This document shows, piece by piece, positions 55,244 to 64,000 of a DNA stretch of 64,000 nucleotides. Within the stretch, counting starts at the first letter, position 1. Every line of letters begins with the position of its first letter. The notes under the pieces are model-generated. The model did not search any database. It was not told where the DNA came from and saw only the letters and a list, made by a program, of their open reading frames with translations. The DNA is taken from positions 4,216,001-4,280,000 of the forward strand of contig NZ_CP121464.1 in assembly GCF_029690045.1 (NCBI RefSeq), in the 5' to 3' direction. Made by a program: the position numbers and the translations under genes. The DNA comes from Janthinobacterium rivuli (GTDB taxonomy: Bacteria; Pseudomonadota; Gammaproteobacteria; Burkholderiales; Burkholderiaceae_D).

Positions 55244-55280
55244 AAAAAAATGGCCGGGCTGCATGCCCGGCCATTTTTTT
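55244..55280. terminator. bidirectional rho-independent terminator
   Basis: ATGGCCGGGC-TGCAT-GCCCGGCCAT flanked by seven A on one side and seven T on the other. It ends both the Crp-family gene (plus) and the sensor-kinase gene (minus). Confidence 0.95.
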
Positions 55281-55293
55281 ATCTCAAAGAAAA

Positions 55294-56721
55294 TTACGCT
55301 TCGATATCCGCGTCGATGTCTTCCGGCTCCGGCGTCAGCGGCAGCGGAATCACGGCTTCCACGCAGGTCCCCTTGCCTTCCGGTCCCTGGCGCACGGTGA
55401 GGGTGCCGCCCAGCAGCAAAGCCCGCTCGCGCATGCCCAGCAAGCCGTGCGACATGGGTTTTTGCAGCGCGTCTTCCGTGATGCCGATGCCGTCGTCGAT
55501 GACGCGCAGCACCAGGCCGTGTTCGTTGCGTTTCAAGGTCACGCTGACCATGCCGGCGCGCGCATATTTCATGATATTCGTCAGCGATTCCTGCACGATA
55601 CGGAACAGGGCAATCGTCAGGGTGGCTTCGCGGTTGTCGATATTGATGGCCACGTCCGTTTCGCAGCGCACCGAACTCATGCGCGTAAAATCCTCGCAAT
55701 AGCTTTCGATGGCGGCGCACAGGCCCAGATTGTCCAGCAGGCTGGGGCGCAGGTCTTCCACGATGCGGCGCTTCAGTTCCACCGTTTCCAGCAAGGTGGC
55801 CTTGGCGCGGCGCAACTGCGCGGCCAGTTCCGGCTGCGTGTGCGCCAGTTGCTGCGTGACGGCGCCCAGGTCCATGCTGATCGAGGTCAGGTTGGCGCCC
55901 AGCTCATCGTGCAGTTCGCGCGCCAGGCGTGCCTTTTCCACTTCATTGACGCTGATCAAATGGCGCGACAGCACGGATAACTGCTCCGTGCGCTTGCTGA
56001 CGGTCGATTCCAGGTTGTCGTTGGCATTTTGCAATGCATACTCGACGGCCGCGCGGTTCTGGAAGCTGCGCCGCACCAGCTGGTAAAACATGATCAGCAC
56101 GAGAATGGCCAGGGCATTGATGCCGATGCCGAGCAGCACGGCTTTCTGGTACTCATGGTAGAAGGCGGCGCTGCCGGACGACAGCGCTTCATTCTGTTCG
56201 CGCGTCATGATCACCACCTGCAGGCGGATCTCGTCCATGGTGGCGCGGTCATCGGTGACGCGGGAAATGTTGACGATCTCGGCCAACCCGCCCTGCTTGT
56301 AGACCTCGATCGACTCTTGCAGCATCGACATCTTGCGACGGATCAAAGTTTTCAGCTGGCCCAGGTTTTTCAGCTGGGTGGGACTGCCCGCGAGCAAGGT
56401 TTGCAGCTCGTTGAATTCGTTTTCGATTTCGGTGGTGGCCGTCTTCGACGGCCCCAGATAGGTTTCGGAGCCGGAAATGAAATAGCCGCGCAAGCTGCTT
56501 TCCGCATCGAGCACGAGCACGTTCAAATACTGCAGGCGGTCCGCCACGCGGGCGCTCTGGCTGAGCAAGGCGTTCGTGCCCTTCAGCGACTGCAGATTAT
56601 GATAGAGACTGAAACCATTGAGTACAAGCAGCAAGGCGCACGTCACGCACAGGATCGTCTTGTAGAGGGGCAGGCGGTGATTCGGGGCCGGTTCAGCGGT
56701 GAAATACATCCTGATGTGCAT
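55294..56721 (-). CDS. NarX-type sensor histidine kinase with CHASE3 domain, 475 aa
   Basis: Membrane segments near residues 21-40 and 185-205 flank a CHASE3 sensor. HisKA_3 with the phospho-accepting His in LARELHDELGANLTSISMDLG (near residue 280) and an ATPase domain follow. Partner of the response regulator immediately upstream at 56854. Start is uncertain: ATG 56721 or 56709. Confidence 0.87.
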   Translation of the reverse strand: MHIRMYFTAEPAPNHRLPLYKTILCVTCALLLVLNGFSLYHNLQSLKGTNALLSQSARVADRLQYLNVLVLDAESSLRGYFISGSETYLGPSKTATTEIENEFNELQTLLAGSPTQLKNLGQLKTLIRRKMSMLQESIEVYKQGGLAEIVNISRVTDDRATMDEIRLQVVIMTREQNEALSSGSAAFYHEYQKAVLLGIGINALAILVLIMFYQLVRRSFQNRAAVEYALQNANDNLESTVSKRTEQLSVLSRHLISVNEVEKARLARELHDELGANLTSISMDLGAVTQQLAHTQPELAAQLRRAKATLLETVELKRRIVEDLRPSLLDNLGLCAAIESYCEDFTRMSSVRCETDVAINIDNREATLTIALFRIVQESLTNIMKYARAGMVSVTLKRNEHGLVLRVIDDGIGITEDALQKPMSHGLLGMRERALLLGGTLTVRQGPEGKGTCVEAVIPLPLTPEPEDIDADIEA

Positions 56722-56853
56722 CCTTAGCAAGGTTCGGCGCGGGAGAGAGCGCCGGCGCCGGCCAATTATAGTCCTCGCCACAAACTGCTGCACTGCACAA
56801 GTCGTGCTGGCCAGCGGGCTGAGCGATCATGTTTCCATGATCGCACCGCAACG

Positions 56854-57486
56854 CTAGTCAAGCAAATTGTTTTTCATTGCGTAATAGGTCAAGTCGCTGT
56901 TCGATTGCAAGCCCATTTTTTCCATGATGCGCGTACGGTAAGTACTCACCGTCTTGATGCTCAGCGACAAGGCCACGCCGATATCGGACACCGTGGCGCC
57001 GCGCGCCAGGCGCAGGAAGACCTGGAACTCGCGGTCCGACAATTCCGTATGCAAGGCGGCATTCGTGTCGCGGTCGAACGATTGCGCCAGCAATTCACCG
57101 ACGGTGGAACTGACGTAGCGGCGCCCCTGGAATACGGTGCGCACGGCCGTCATCAACTCGTCGGCTTCGCATTCCTTGTTCAGATAGCCATTCGCGCCCA
57201 TCTTGAACAGGTTCAGCGCATACTGCTGCGCGGGATAGCCGCTGAGGATCAGCACGGGCAATTCCGGCTGGCCCTGGCGGATCGTGCGCAAGGTATCGAT
57301 GCCGCTCTGATCGGGCATGGCTATATCGAGCAGCAATACATCGCAAATTTCGCGGCGGGCGATATCGAGCGCTTCGCGCCCGGTACCGGCTTCCGCCACC
57401 ACACTGAAGTCGCTTGACGACGAAAAAATCTGTTTGAATCCAGCTCGTACTATTTGGTGATCATCACAAATGGCAACGCGTATCAT
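56854..57486 (-). CDS. NarL/FixJ-family response regulator, 210 aa
   Basis: Receiver domain with Asp54 (LLLDIAMPD) and a C-terminal LuxR-type helix-turn-helix (LSDREFQVFLRLARGATVSDIGVALSLSIKTVSTYRTRIMEKMG). First gene of a regulator-kinase operon on the minus strand; the kinase starts 132 bases downstream. Confidence 0.92.
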   Translation of the reverse strand: MIRVAICDDHQIVRAGFKQIFSSSSDFSVVAEAGTGREALDIARREICDVLLLDIAMPDQSGIDTLRTIRQGQPELPVLILSGYPAQQYALNLFKMGANGYLNKECEADELMTAVRTVFQGRRYVSSTVGELLAQSFDRDTNAALHTELSDREFQVFLRLARGATVSDIGVALSLSIKTVSTYRTRIMEKMGLQSNSDLTYYAMKNNLLD

Positions 57487-57696
57487 TGTTTCCCCTTAAA
57501 TTTTCCTGGCCTGGGAAAGACTACCGGAACCTGAACGCTGCTCCGGTTCAGCGTCACTAACAAAAACGCAACATTAACATTATATTCAAAATATGGCGTG
57601 CCGTACGGTAGCGTCAGCGCCAGGACGGAGCACCCATGCAGTATAGTCAACTTGGTCAACCGCGGCCGGACAACCCCACCTATATTGGTACAAATC

Positions 57697-58101
57697 TTAT
57701 TTTAGCAAGTTTAAAATCGCAATTAATTCATGGCGTATCCACGCGCGGTCCAGCGGCGCTTCCTGCGGCACGACGGGCATGGCCGGCAGTACAGGCAGCT
57801 CGTCGGCGATGGCATGCGAGGCGCCACGACTGTCGAGCTTGTTGCGCGCGCCGCTGATGGTAAAGCCCTGCTCATACAGCAATTCGCGGATGCGGCGTAT
57901 CAGCAGCACCTCGTGGTGCTGGTAATAACGGCGGTTACCACGTCGTTTGACCGGTTTGAGCTGGGAAAACTCCTGCTCCCAGTAGCGCAATACGTGCGGT
58001 TTGACGCCGCACAACTCGCTCACTTCGCCGATCGTGAAATAGCGTTTCGCCGGAATGGGCGGCAAGGCGATCAACTCGGTTTTACTGATGCGCTCGTTCA
58101 T
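57697..58101 (-). CDS. MerR-family transcriptional regulator of the ihfA operon, 134 aa
   Basis: N-terminal MerR winged helix (RYFTIGEVSELCGVKPHVLRYWEQEFSQLKPVKRRGNRRYYQ). Last gene of the translation operon, a position conserved in Betaproteobacteria. A GTG at 58107 is an alternative start. Confidence 0.9.
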   Translation of the reverse strand: MNERISKTELIALPPIPAKRYFTIGEVSELCGVKPHVLRYWEQEFSQLKPVKRRGNRRYYQHHEVLLIRRIRELLYEQGFTISGARNKLDSRGASHAIADELPVLPAMPVVPQEAPLDRAWIRHELIAILNLLK

Positions 58102-58111
58102 CGCCACTCAC

Positions 58112-58459
58112 TCAGGCAGCACGTGCCAGCGGACTGGTCTCTTCGACCATGCTTTTCAGCTTCTGGCTCGCATGGAAGGTCACGACACGGCGCGCCGTGA
58201 TGGGAATCTCTTCGCCCGTCTTCGGGTTGCGGCCCGGCCGCTGCGGCTTGTCGCGCAACTGGAAATTGCCGAAACCGGACAGCTTGACGGCCTCGCCACG
58301 CTCGAGCGCGTTGCGGATTTCGTCAAAGAACGTCTCGACCATATCCTTCGCTTCGCGCTTGTTCAGGCCCACTTGCTCGAACAACAGTTCGGCCAGTTCC
58401 GCCTTGGTCAAGGTGGGTAAATCTTTTTCCGCTTCCTGGCGCACTTTGGCAACCAGCAT
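58112..58459 (-). CDS. ihfA: integration host factor alpha subunit, 115 aa
   Basis: IHF-alpha core [41 protein letters not shown] followed by the DNA-intercalating arm [12 protein letters not shown]. Start is uncertain: [19 protein letters not shown] at 58459 gives a family-typical length, but the frame is open to 58609 and a rare ATT at 58525 near AGGA is conceivable. Between pheT and the MerR gene. Confidence 0.9.
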   Translation of the reverse strand: MLVAKVRQEAEKDLPTLTKAELAELLFEQVGLNKREAKDMVETFFDEIRNALERGEAVKLSGFGNFQLRDKPQRPGRNPKTGEEIPITARRVVTFHASQKLKSMVEETSPLARAA

Positions 58460-58629
58460 GGCCCGATGCAGATCTGCGGCCAGTGCGGACTGCAGTACGG
58501 CGGAATCAACGTCGCTGTTATTAATTTTCCTGCCCTGCCTTTTCTGTGCGCCCGAGCCCGCCATATGGCAAGCTCGTCTACTGTTGACGACGGAAAGGCC
58601 GTCACGCAAGGCGACGGCCAGTCCGGTAA

Positions 58630-61056
58630 TTACGAACGCAGTTTCGCGTCGTGGCCCTGCTTGGCGGCATCGATCAGGACAGCCATCAGGCCATCGACGA
58701 CATCGTCTTGCAGGGTGTTTTGAGTATCTTGCAAGCTAATCCGGAAAGCAAGGCTTTTTTCATCCGCTTCCAGACCTTTTCCACGATATTCATCAAATAA
58801 AACAATGGCTTGCACGATACGCGCTGCCGGGCTTGCCTTGGCTGCGGCGTGGAAGCTGTCGAGCAGATCCTGCACCGCCACCGATTGCTTGACGACCACG
58901 GCCAAGTCGCGGCTGGCGCCAGGGAATTTCGAGATTTCCTGGTACGCGGGCACGATGCGTTGCGTCAAGGCAGCGGCGTCGACTTCAAACAGCACGGGCG
59001 CCAGCGGCAAGTCGTACTTTTGCATCCAGCGCGGGTGCAATTCGCCGATGAAACCGATGACCTTGCCATCGAGTTCCACGTTGGCCGAACGGCCCGGATG
59101 CAGGGCCGGGTGTTCCGCCTTGGTGAAACGCAAGACCAGCGGCGCGAACAGCGCTTCCAGGTCCGCCTTCACGTCGAAGAAGTCGACCGTGCGTGCAGGC
59201 TGGCCCCACTGCTCGTCGGCGACCGCGCCGTAGGCCATGGCGGCCACGCGCTTCGGCTGGGCGTAGCCAGCCACCGACAACGGGCCGTTTTCCACGCTGT
59301 CGTCGCGCTGGTAGATGGCGCCCACTTCGAAGATGCGCACGCGGTTCGTCTTGCGGTTCAGGTTGTAACGCACGTTCGCGATCAGGCTGCCGATCAGCGA
59401 GGAACGCATCACGCTCATCTGGCTGGCGATCGGGTTCTGCAATTTGATCGGGTTCGTGTTACCCGAGAAATCGCGCTCCCATGCCGTATCGACAAAGCTC
59501 ATGTTAACCACTTCCTGGAAGCCCAGGTCGGCCAGCTCATGACGTACCGCAAACAAGGAGCGGGTATTTTCCGGTGCAATCTGCATCACGTTCGCGGCCA
59601 CGGGCGGCAAGGTCGGGATGTTTTCAAAGCCGTACACGCGCGCCACTTCCTCGATCAGATCTTCCTCGATCTCGATGTCGAAACGGTAGCTGGGCGACGT
59701 CACGGAAAACACGCCATCAAGCAAAGTGAATGGCAGAGCAAGGCGCGTGAAGATATCGGCGATCAGCTCATCATTGAGCGGCACGCCGATGACTTTTTGC
59801 GCGCGCGCCGTGCGCATCGACACGGGCTGGCGTTGCGGCAAGTTCACCACGTGATCGTCGACGGGGCCGACGGTGGTCGCTGGCGTGCCGCAGATTTCCA
59901 CGATCAGGGCCGTGATGCGCTCGATGTGCTCGACGTTGGTGGCGAAATCGACGCCGCGCTCGAAGCGGTGCGCCGCATCGGTCGAGAAATTCAGACGGCG
60001 CGCGCGGCCTTGAATGGCGTTTGGCCACCAGAATGCCGCTTCCAGGTAGATGCTGTCCGTATCGTCCGACACGGAACTGGCGTCGCCGCCCATGATGCCG
60101 GCCAGCGATTCGATTTCCTGCTCGTCGGCAATGACGCCGATCCACTCGTCGACGGCGATGGTGTTGCCATTCAACAGCTTGACGGATTCGCCCGCCTTGC
60201 CCCAACGCACGTCGAGGCTGCCATGGATCTTGGCCAGGTCAAACACGTGGCTAGGACGGCCCAGTTCCAGCATGACATAGTTGGAAATATCCACCAGGGC
60301 CGACAGCGGACGCTGGCCGCTGCGCTCGAGGCGCTGCTTCATCCAGTCCGGCGTGGCCGCCTTGGCATTCAAGCCGCGGATGACGCGGCCCGTGAAACGG
60401 CCGCACAGGTCCGGCGCGCTGACTTTCACGGGCAGGATTTCATCGCTGGAAACCGGTACGGTACGGAATTGCGGCGCATTCAGGGGCACGCCCGTGAGTG
60501 CAGATACTTCGCGCGCCACGCCCAGCACGGACAGGCAGTCTGCCTTGTTCGGCGTCAACTTGATGGTGAATTTCAAGTCGTTGAGCGCAAAGTAATCACG
60601 GAAATTCTGGCCGATCGGCGCGTCGTCCGGTAATTCCATCAGGCCGGCGTTTTCTTCCGACAATTTCAATTCGCGCGCGGAGCACAGCATGCCTTGCGAC
60701 TCGACACCGCGCAGCTGGCCCACCTTGATTTCAAACGGCTTGCCATCGGCGCCAGGCGGCAGCACGGCGCCGGCCATGGCGCAGACGACTTTCAAGCCAG
60801 GACGCACGTTCGGCGCGCCGCAAACGATGTTGAGCATGGTGCCCGTGCCGACATCGACCTGGCATACATTCAGGCGGTCCGCATTCGGATGTTTTTCCAT
60901 CTCCAGGACCAGGCCCACCACCACGTTCGAGAACGGCGGGGCGACAGGATCGACGTCCTCGACTTCGAGACCGGACATGGTCAGCAGATGGGCCAGTTCG
61001 TCCGAAGTCATCTTCGGATCGACCATGGTACGGAGCCAGTTTTCGGAAAATTGCAT
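58630..61056 (-). CDS. pheT: phenylalanyl-tRNA synthetase beta subunit, 808 aa
   Basis: Full-length bacterial type with N-terminal EMAP/tRNA-binding domain ([25 protein letters not shown]), B3/B4 editing region and C-terminal anticodon-binding domain. Start [14 protein letters not shown] at 61056. Follows pheS by 78 bases. Confidence 0.97.
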   Translation of the reverse strand: MQFSENWLRTMVDPKMTSDELAHLLTMSGLEVEDVDPVAPPFSNVVVGLVLEMEKHPNADRLNVCQVDVGTGTMLNIVCGAPNVRPGLKVVCAMAGAVLPPGADGKPFEIKVGQLRGVESQGMLCSARELKLSEENAGLMELPDDAPIGQNFRDYFALNDLKFTIKLTPNKADCLSVLGVAREVSALTGVPLNAPQFRTVPVSSDEILPVKVSAPDLCGRFTGRVIRGLNAKAATPDWMKQRLERSGQRPLSALVDISNYVMLELGRPSHVFDLAKIHGSLDVRWGKAGESVKLLNGNTIAVDEWIGVIADEQEIESLAGIMGGDASSVSDDTDSIYLEAAFWWPNAIQGRARRLNFSTDAAHRFERGVDFATNVEHIERITALIVEICGTPATTVGPVDDHVVNLPQRQPVSMRTARAQKVIGVPLNDELIADIFTRLALPFTLLDGVFSVTSPSYRFDIEIEEDLIEEVARVYGFENIPTLPPVAANVMQIAPENTRSLFAVRHELADLGFQEVVNMSFVDTAWERDFSGNTNPIKLQNPIASQMSVMRSSLIGSLIANVRYNLNRKTNRVRIFEVGAIYQRDDSVENGPLSVAGYAQPKRVAAMAYGAVADEQWGQPARTVDFFDVKADLEALFAPLVLRFTKAEHPALHPGRSANVELDGKVIGFIGELHPRWMQKYDLPLAPVLFEVDAAALTQRIVPAYQEISKFPGASRDLAVVVKQSVAVQDLLDSFHAAAKASPAARIVQAIVLFDEYRGKGLEADEKSLAFRISLQDTQNTLQDDVVDGLMAVLIDAAKQGHDAKLRS

Positions 61057-61134
61057 AATCAAGCCTTCAAAGGGTCAAAGCTCACAGCGCGAGCGCACAG
61101 GCGCTCAAGCGCCATGAATCAAACGGAACAATGC

Positions 61135-62151
61135 TTAGTTGAACTGCTTCAGGAAACGCAAGTCGCCTTCATAAAACAGGCGCAGGTCGTTGATGCCGTA
61201 GCGCAGCATCGTCAAGCGTTCCAGGCCGGAGCCGAAAGCAAAACCGATGAATTTCTCGGGATCGAGGCCGAAGTTTTTCACCACGGTCGGATGTACCTGG
61301 CCGGCGCCCGACACTTCCAGCCAGCGGCCCTTCAAGGGACCGGAGCCAAAGGCGATGTCGATCTCGGCCGACGGTTCCGTGAACGGGAAGTACGACGGGC
61401 GGAAGCGCACTTGCAGGTCGTCCGTTTCAAAGAAGGCCTTGACGAAGTTCAGGTACACGCCCTTCAGGTCGGCAAAGCTGATGTCTTCGGCGATCCACAG
61501 GCCTTCGACCTGGTGGAACATCGGCGAATGGGTGGCGTCGCTGTCGACGCGGTAGGTGCGGCCCGGCGCGATGACCTTGATCGGCGGCGTGTGCGTGCGC
61601 GCATAGCGCACCTGCATCGGGCTCGTGTGCGTGCGCAGCAGCAAGGGCTTGCCATCGGTGTCGTTGCCATCGATGTAGAAGGTGTCTTGCATGGAACGGG
61701 CTGGATGGTTTTCCGGGCTGTTGAGCGCCGTGAAGTTGGTCCAGTCGTTCTCGATTTCGGGGCCGTCGGCCACGTCGAAACCGATGGAGCGGAAGATTTC
61801 CTCGACACGTTCCCACGTGCGCATCACGGGATGGATGCCGCCGGGCATGCGGCCACGGCCTGGCAGGGTCACGTCGATCGCTTCGGCGTTCAGGCGACCT
61901 TGCATCTGGGCATCGGCCAATGCATCACGGCGCGCCGTCAGCGCGTCTTCGATCTGCACTTTGACGGCGTTGATCAGGGCGCCTTGCGCCTTGCGCGCGT
62001 CCGGGTCCAGCTTGCCCAGGCCCTTCATCATTTCAGTAATCTGGCCAGTCTTGCCCAGATAGCGGGCTTTGGCGTTTTCAAGTGCGGCAGCGTCTGCGGC
62101 GGCGATAAAGTCAGCCTGGGCCGAGACGACGAGTTCTTCTAGGGAGTTCAT
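61135..62151 (-). CDS. pheS: phenylalanyl-tRNA synthetase alpha subunit, 338 aa
   Basis: Class II synthetase with the catalytic motifs, for example [21 protein letters not shown] and the C-terminal [18 protein letters not shown] motif ([16 protein letters not shown]). Forms the alpha2-beta2 enzyme with PheT. Two stem-loops precede it. Confidence 0.97.
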   Translation of the reverse strand: MNSLEELVVSAQADFIAAADAAALENAKARYLGKTGQITEMMKGLGKLDPDARKAQGALINAVKVQIEDALTARRDALADAQMQGRLNAEAIDVTLPGRGRMPGGIHPVMRTWERVEEIFRSIGFDVADGPEIENDWTNFTALNSPENHPARSMQDTFYIDGNDTDGKPLLLRTHTSPMQVRYARTHTPPIKVIAPGRTYRVDSDATHSPMFHQVEGLWIAEDISFADLKGVYLNFVKAFFETDDLQVRFRPSYFPFTEPSAEIDIAFGSGPLKGRWLEVSGAGQVHPTVVKNFGLDPEKFIGFAFGSGLERLTMLRYGINDLRLFYEGDLRFLKQFN

Positions 62152-62209
62152 GCGGCTTTTCCTGTTTTGGAAATCAATCCTGGATTTAGTAATCTAGAAC
62201 CCAACAATC

Positions 62210-62282
62210 AAAAACGGAAACGGGGCATAAGGTGTTAAAACCCCTGCCCCGCTCTTTATAACGTCACCCTACGGATGACGTT
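62210..62282 (-). promoter_or_regulatory. two stem-loops between rplT and pheS; attenuator-like
   Basis: On the minus strand AACGTCA/TGACGTT (62260-62282) is followed by CGGGGCA/TGCCCCG (62221-62251), the latter followed by TTTCCGTTTTT. The second looks like a terminator or attenuator in front of pheS. No convincing leader peptide is present. Confidence 0.5.
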
Positions 62283-62298
62283 GTGCAATGACCGATGC

Positions 62299-62658
62299 TT
62301 ACGCAGCGATTTTTGCTTTAACTGCGTTGACAATCGCAGCGAATGCTGGCTTGTCCATCACAGCCATATCGGCCAGGACTTTACGGTCCAGTTCGATATT
62401 TGCTTTTTTCAAGCCGTTCATGAATACGCTGTACGTTACGCCATGCTCACGGGAAGCGGCGTTGATACGGGCGATCCACAGGCGGCGGAAAACGCGCTTC
62501 TTGTTGCGGCGATCGCGGTAAGCGTATTGGCCAGCGCGCATAACTGCTTGCTTGGCAACACGGTATACACGGCTGCGGCGACCACGGTAGCCTTTAGCTT
62601 GAACAAGAATCTTCTTATGACGGGCACGAGCTGTAACCCCACGTTTTACTCTAGGCAT
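62299..62658 (-). CDS. rplT: 50S ribosomal protein L20, 119 aa
   Basis: Complete L20 ([16 protein letters not shown]...), AAGGAG precedes ATG. Confidence 0.98.
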   Translation of the reverse strand: MPRVKRGVTARARHKKILVQAKGYRGRRSRVYRVAKQAVMRAGQYAYRDRRNKKRVFRRLWIARINAASREHGVTYSVFMNGLKKANIELDRKVLADMAVMDKPAFAAIVNAVKAKIAA

Positions 62659-62684
62659 AGTAACTCCTTAAATTGAGTGTGAGA

Positions 62685-62882
62685 TTAAGCAGTCGGCATC
62701 ATGCGCATGACGGATGTGACATCCGATGCGTTGATGTTACGGGTACCGCGCAACTGACGTTTGTTTTTGGTGGTTTTCTTGGTCAGGATGTGGCGTTTGA
62801 ACGCGTGACCCGACTTGACTGTTCCACCTGGACGCACGCGAAAACGTTTTTTCGCGGAGCTTTTGGTCTTCATTTTAGGCAT
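62685..62882 (-). CDS. rpmI: 50S ribosomal protein L35, 65 aa
   Basis: Complete L35 ([16 protein letters not shown]...). Start 62882; the frame continues upstream without need. GAGG lies upstream. Confidence 0.98.
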   Translation of the reverse strand: MPKMKTKSSAKKRFRVRPGGTVKSGHAFKRHILTKKTTKNKRQLRGTRNINASDVTSVMRMMPTA

Positions 62883-63002
62883 AGCAATCTGTCCTCTTAC
62901 GGACAGCTCCATTTATAACAGGATTGCAGGTGGCAACACGACGCTGCGCTTAGATGCCTGCTTTCACATGTTGTGCAGCGGATGCGAGTCCACTACAGTT
63001 CA

Positions 63003-63032
63003 CGCGGCCCGGGCATTGCTGACCGGGCCGCG
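63003..63032 (-). promoter_or_regulatory. 10-base stem-loop in the infC-rpmI leader
   Basis: CGCGGCCCGG and CCGGGCCGCG pair perfectly across a 10-base loop in the 227-base gap between infC and rpmI. Such structured leaders are sites of L20-mediated autoregulation in many bacteria. Confidence 0.5.
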
Positions 63033-63109
63033 CAAATTCTGCCTGGAATCTGGTGTCGCGCCCATGCAGGCACAAACCACGTCGATCCACAGTAAAACGC
63101 TATTGTATC

Positions 63110-63631
63110 TTACTTCTTCTTCTTAGGCGAAAGAACCATGATCATTTGGCGGCCTTCCATCTTCGGGAACTGCTCGACCTGGCCGTACGGCTCCAGATCG
63201 GCTTTCAGACGTTCCAGCATGCGGAAGCCAATATCCTGATGCGCCATCTCACGACCGCGGAAACGCAAGGTGATCTTGGTTTTATCGCCATCTTCGAGGA
63301 ACTTGATGAGATTACGCAACTTGATATTGTAGTCACCATCATCAGTCCCCGGACGGAATTTAACTTCCTTCACGAGGATGATCTTTTGCTTCAATTTGGC
63401 TTCGTGAGCTTTCTTTTGCTCCGAATACTTAAATTTGCCGTAGTCCATCAAACGGCACACCGGTGGCTGCGCGGTAGGCGCAATTTCCACCAGGTCGACG
63501 TTTGCCTCTTCCGCCAGGCGGAAGGCTTCAGCCAAACTTACGATACCGAGTGGCTCGTTATCGACCCCGCTTAAACGCATTTCAGGGGCAGTGATTTCGC
63601 CATTGATGCGATGTGACTTGTCAGTAGCTAT
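63110..63631 (-). CDS. infC: translation initiation factor IF-3, starts at ATA, 173 aa
   Basis: IF-3 N- and C-domains are complete ([16 protein letters not shown]..., [18 protein letters not shown]). The frame continues upstream of the first ATG (63580) for 17 codons encoding the conserved N-terminus [16 protein letters not shown] and begins at ATA 63631-63629, with AAAGGA 7 bases upstream. Rare start codons are the known basis of IF-3 autoregulation (ATT in E. coli). Confidence 0.93.
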   Translation of the reverse strand: MATDKSHRINGEITAPEMRLSGVDNEPLGIVSLAEAFRLAEEANVDLVEIAPTAQPPVCRLMDYGKFKYSEQKKAHEAKLKQKIILVKEVKFRPGTDDGDYNIKLRNLIKFLEDGDKTKITLRFRGREMAHQDIGFRMLERLKADLEPYGQVEQFPKMEGRQMIMVLSPKKKK

Positions 63632-63682
63632 TGTAATTTCCTTTAAAAATCTTGTAAGACGGTCGTGCAGCGAGTTTCCTCG

Positions 63683-64000
63683 TCAGGCCTTGGTGTCGAC
63701 TTCATGTTTGAGTCGCTCAATCAGGGCATCGACGGACATGACGCCCAGATCGACATTGCCCCGCGCCCGCACGGCCACTGTATTCGCATCCCGCTCTTTG
63801 TCGCCAATTACTAAGATGTAAGGCAATTTTTGTACGGAATGTTCACGTATTTTATAGGTAATCTTCTCGTTACGCAAATCAGCCTGTACGCGCAGCCCCG
63901 CTTTGCGCAGTTTTGTTGTAACTTCCTGTACATAGTCGGCTTGAGCGTCGGAAATATTCAACACCGACACTTGCACCGGCGACAACCACAACGGCATGGC
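63683..64000 (-). CDS. thrS: threonyl-tRNA synthetase, C-terminal fragment (continues beyond the window)
   Basis: The last 105 or so residues of ThrRS: the anticodon-binding domain ([23 protein letters not shown]...[24 protein letters not shown]). First gene of the operon in the minus direction; infC follows 51 bases downstream. Confidence 0.95.
   Translation of the reverse strand, partial: AMPLWLSPVQVSVLNISDAQADYVQEVTTKLRKAGLRVQADLRNEKITYKIREHSVQKLPYILVIGDKERDANTVAVRARGNVDLGVMSVDALIERLKHEVDTKA

Noticed and set aside
57487..57696. Possible tRNA gene after the merR gene
   Set aside because: Looked for one because some relatives carry a tRNA-Pro downstream of the merR gene; no cloverleaf or TTCGANTC-type arm was found in this gap.
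62224..62245. Six-codon frame MPRFRF with two Phe codons before pheS, a possible attenuation leader peptide
   Set aside because: It lies inside the terminator-like hairpin rather than before it, has no ribosome-binding site and is too short to control the hairpin.

Overview
This is a GC-rich stretch of a betaproteobacterial chromosome, most likely Oxalobacteraceae (a Janthinobacterium/Massilia/Duganella-type organism). That placement is inferred from protein style and from the conserved order thrS-infC-rpmI-rplT-pheS-pheT-ihfA-merR at the right end. It is not a database result.

Layout. (1) 1-4985: right end of a lambda-like phage tail locus on the minus strand: truncated tape-measure gene, a tail-chaperone pair joined by a -1 frameshift signal, tail tube, a zinc-finger Q-like regulator, a winged-helix regulator and a divergent S24 autoproteolytic repressor. 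No head, packaging or integrase genes lie between repressor and tail tube or between repressor and chromosome, so the locus looks like a domesticated prophage or a flexible tailocin. (2) 4993-16208: 2-methylcitrate (propionate) cluster prpB-prpC-acnD-prpF, then an MBOAT/SGNH acyltransferase pair, then prpE. It is preceded by a near-consensus sigma-54 promoter and enhancer-like inverted repeats, but no prpR is present. (3) 16284-17916: two related small proteins and a sulfur-type metallo-beta-lactamase-fold enzyme. (4) 18042-27604: an MFS + RND efflux operon with its own adaptor and outer-membrane lipoproteins, a convergent LysR regulator and a secreted M28 peptidase. (5) 27778-34265: GNAT, a glycine-zipper envelope protein, PP2C phosphatase, DUF2177 protein, methyltransferase, FHA protein, a palindromic repeat, a 34-residue membrane protein and a LexA-boxed YdjM-like gene. 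(6) 34286-38434: Fur-boxed FecI-FecR-TonB receptor iron system. (7) 38441-44567: pirin, OsmC, a Ser/Thr kinase fused to a formylglycine-enzyme-like domain, and a large zinc-ribbon coiled-coil protein. (8) 44911-50131: small exported proteins, ZntB, Rnk and a GGDEF-EAL protein. (9) 50147-57486: repeat cluster, prfC, chemoreceptor, Crp-family regulator and a NarL-type two-component pair. (10) 57697-64000: the translation operon.

How the parts relate. The PP2C phosphatase, FHA protein and Ser/Thr kinase with its zinc-ribbon partner are the writer, reader and eraser of a eukaryotic-type phospho-signalling circuit within 15 kb. Two envelope-protein genes 17 kb apart (28429 and 45336) share an almost identical promoter with a 14-base upstream box. 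SOS control is suggested twice: the S24 repressor of the tail locus and a LexA box before the YdjM-like gene. The infC gene begins with a rare ATA codon. No rRNA, tRNA, CRISPR array or intact insertion sequence was recognised.
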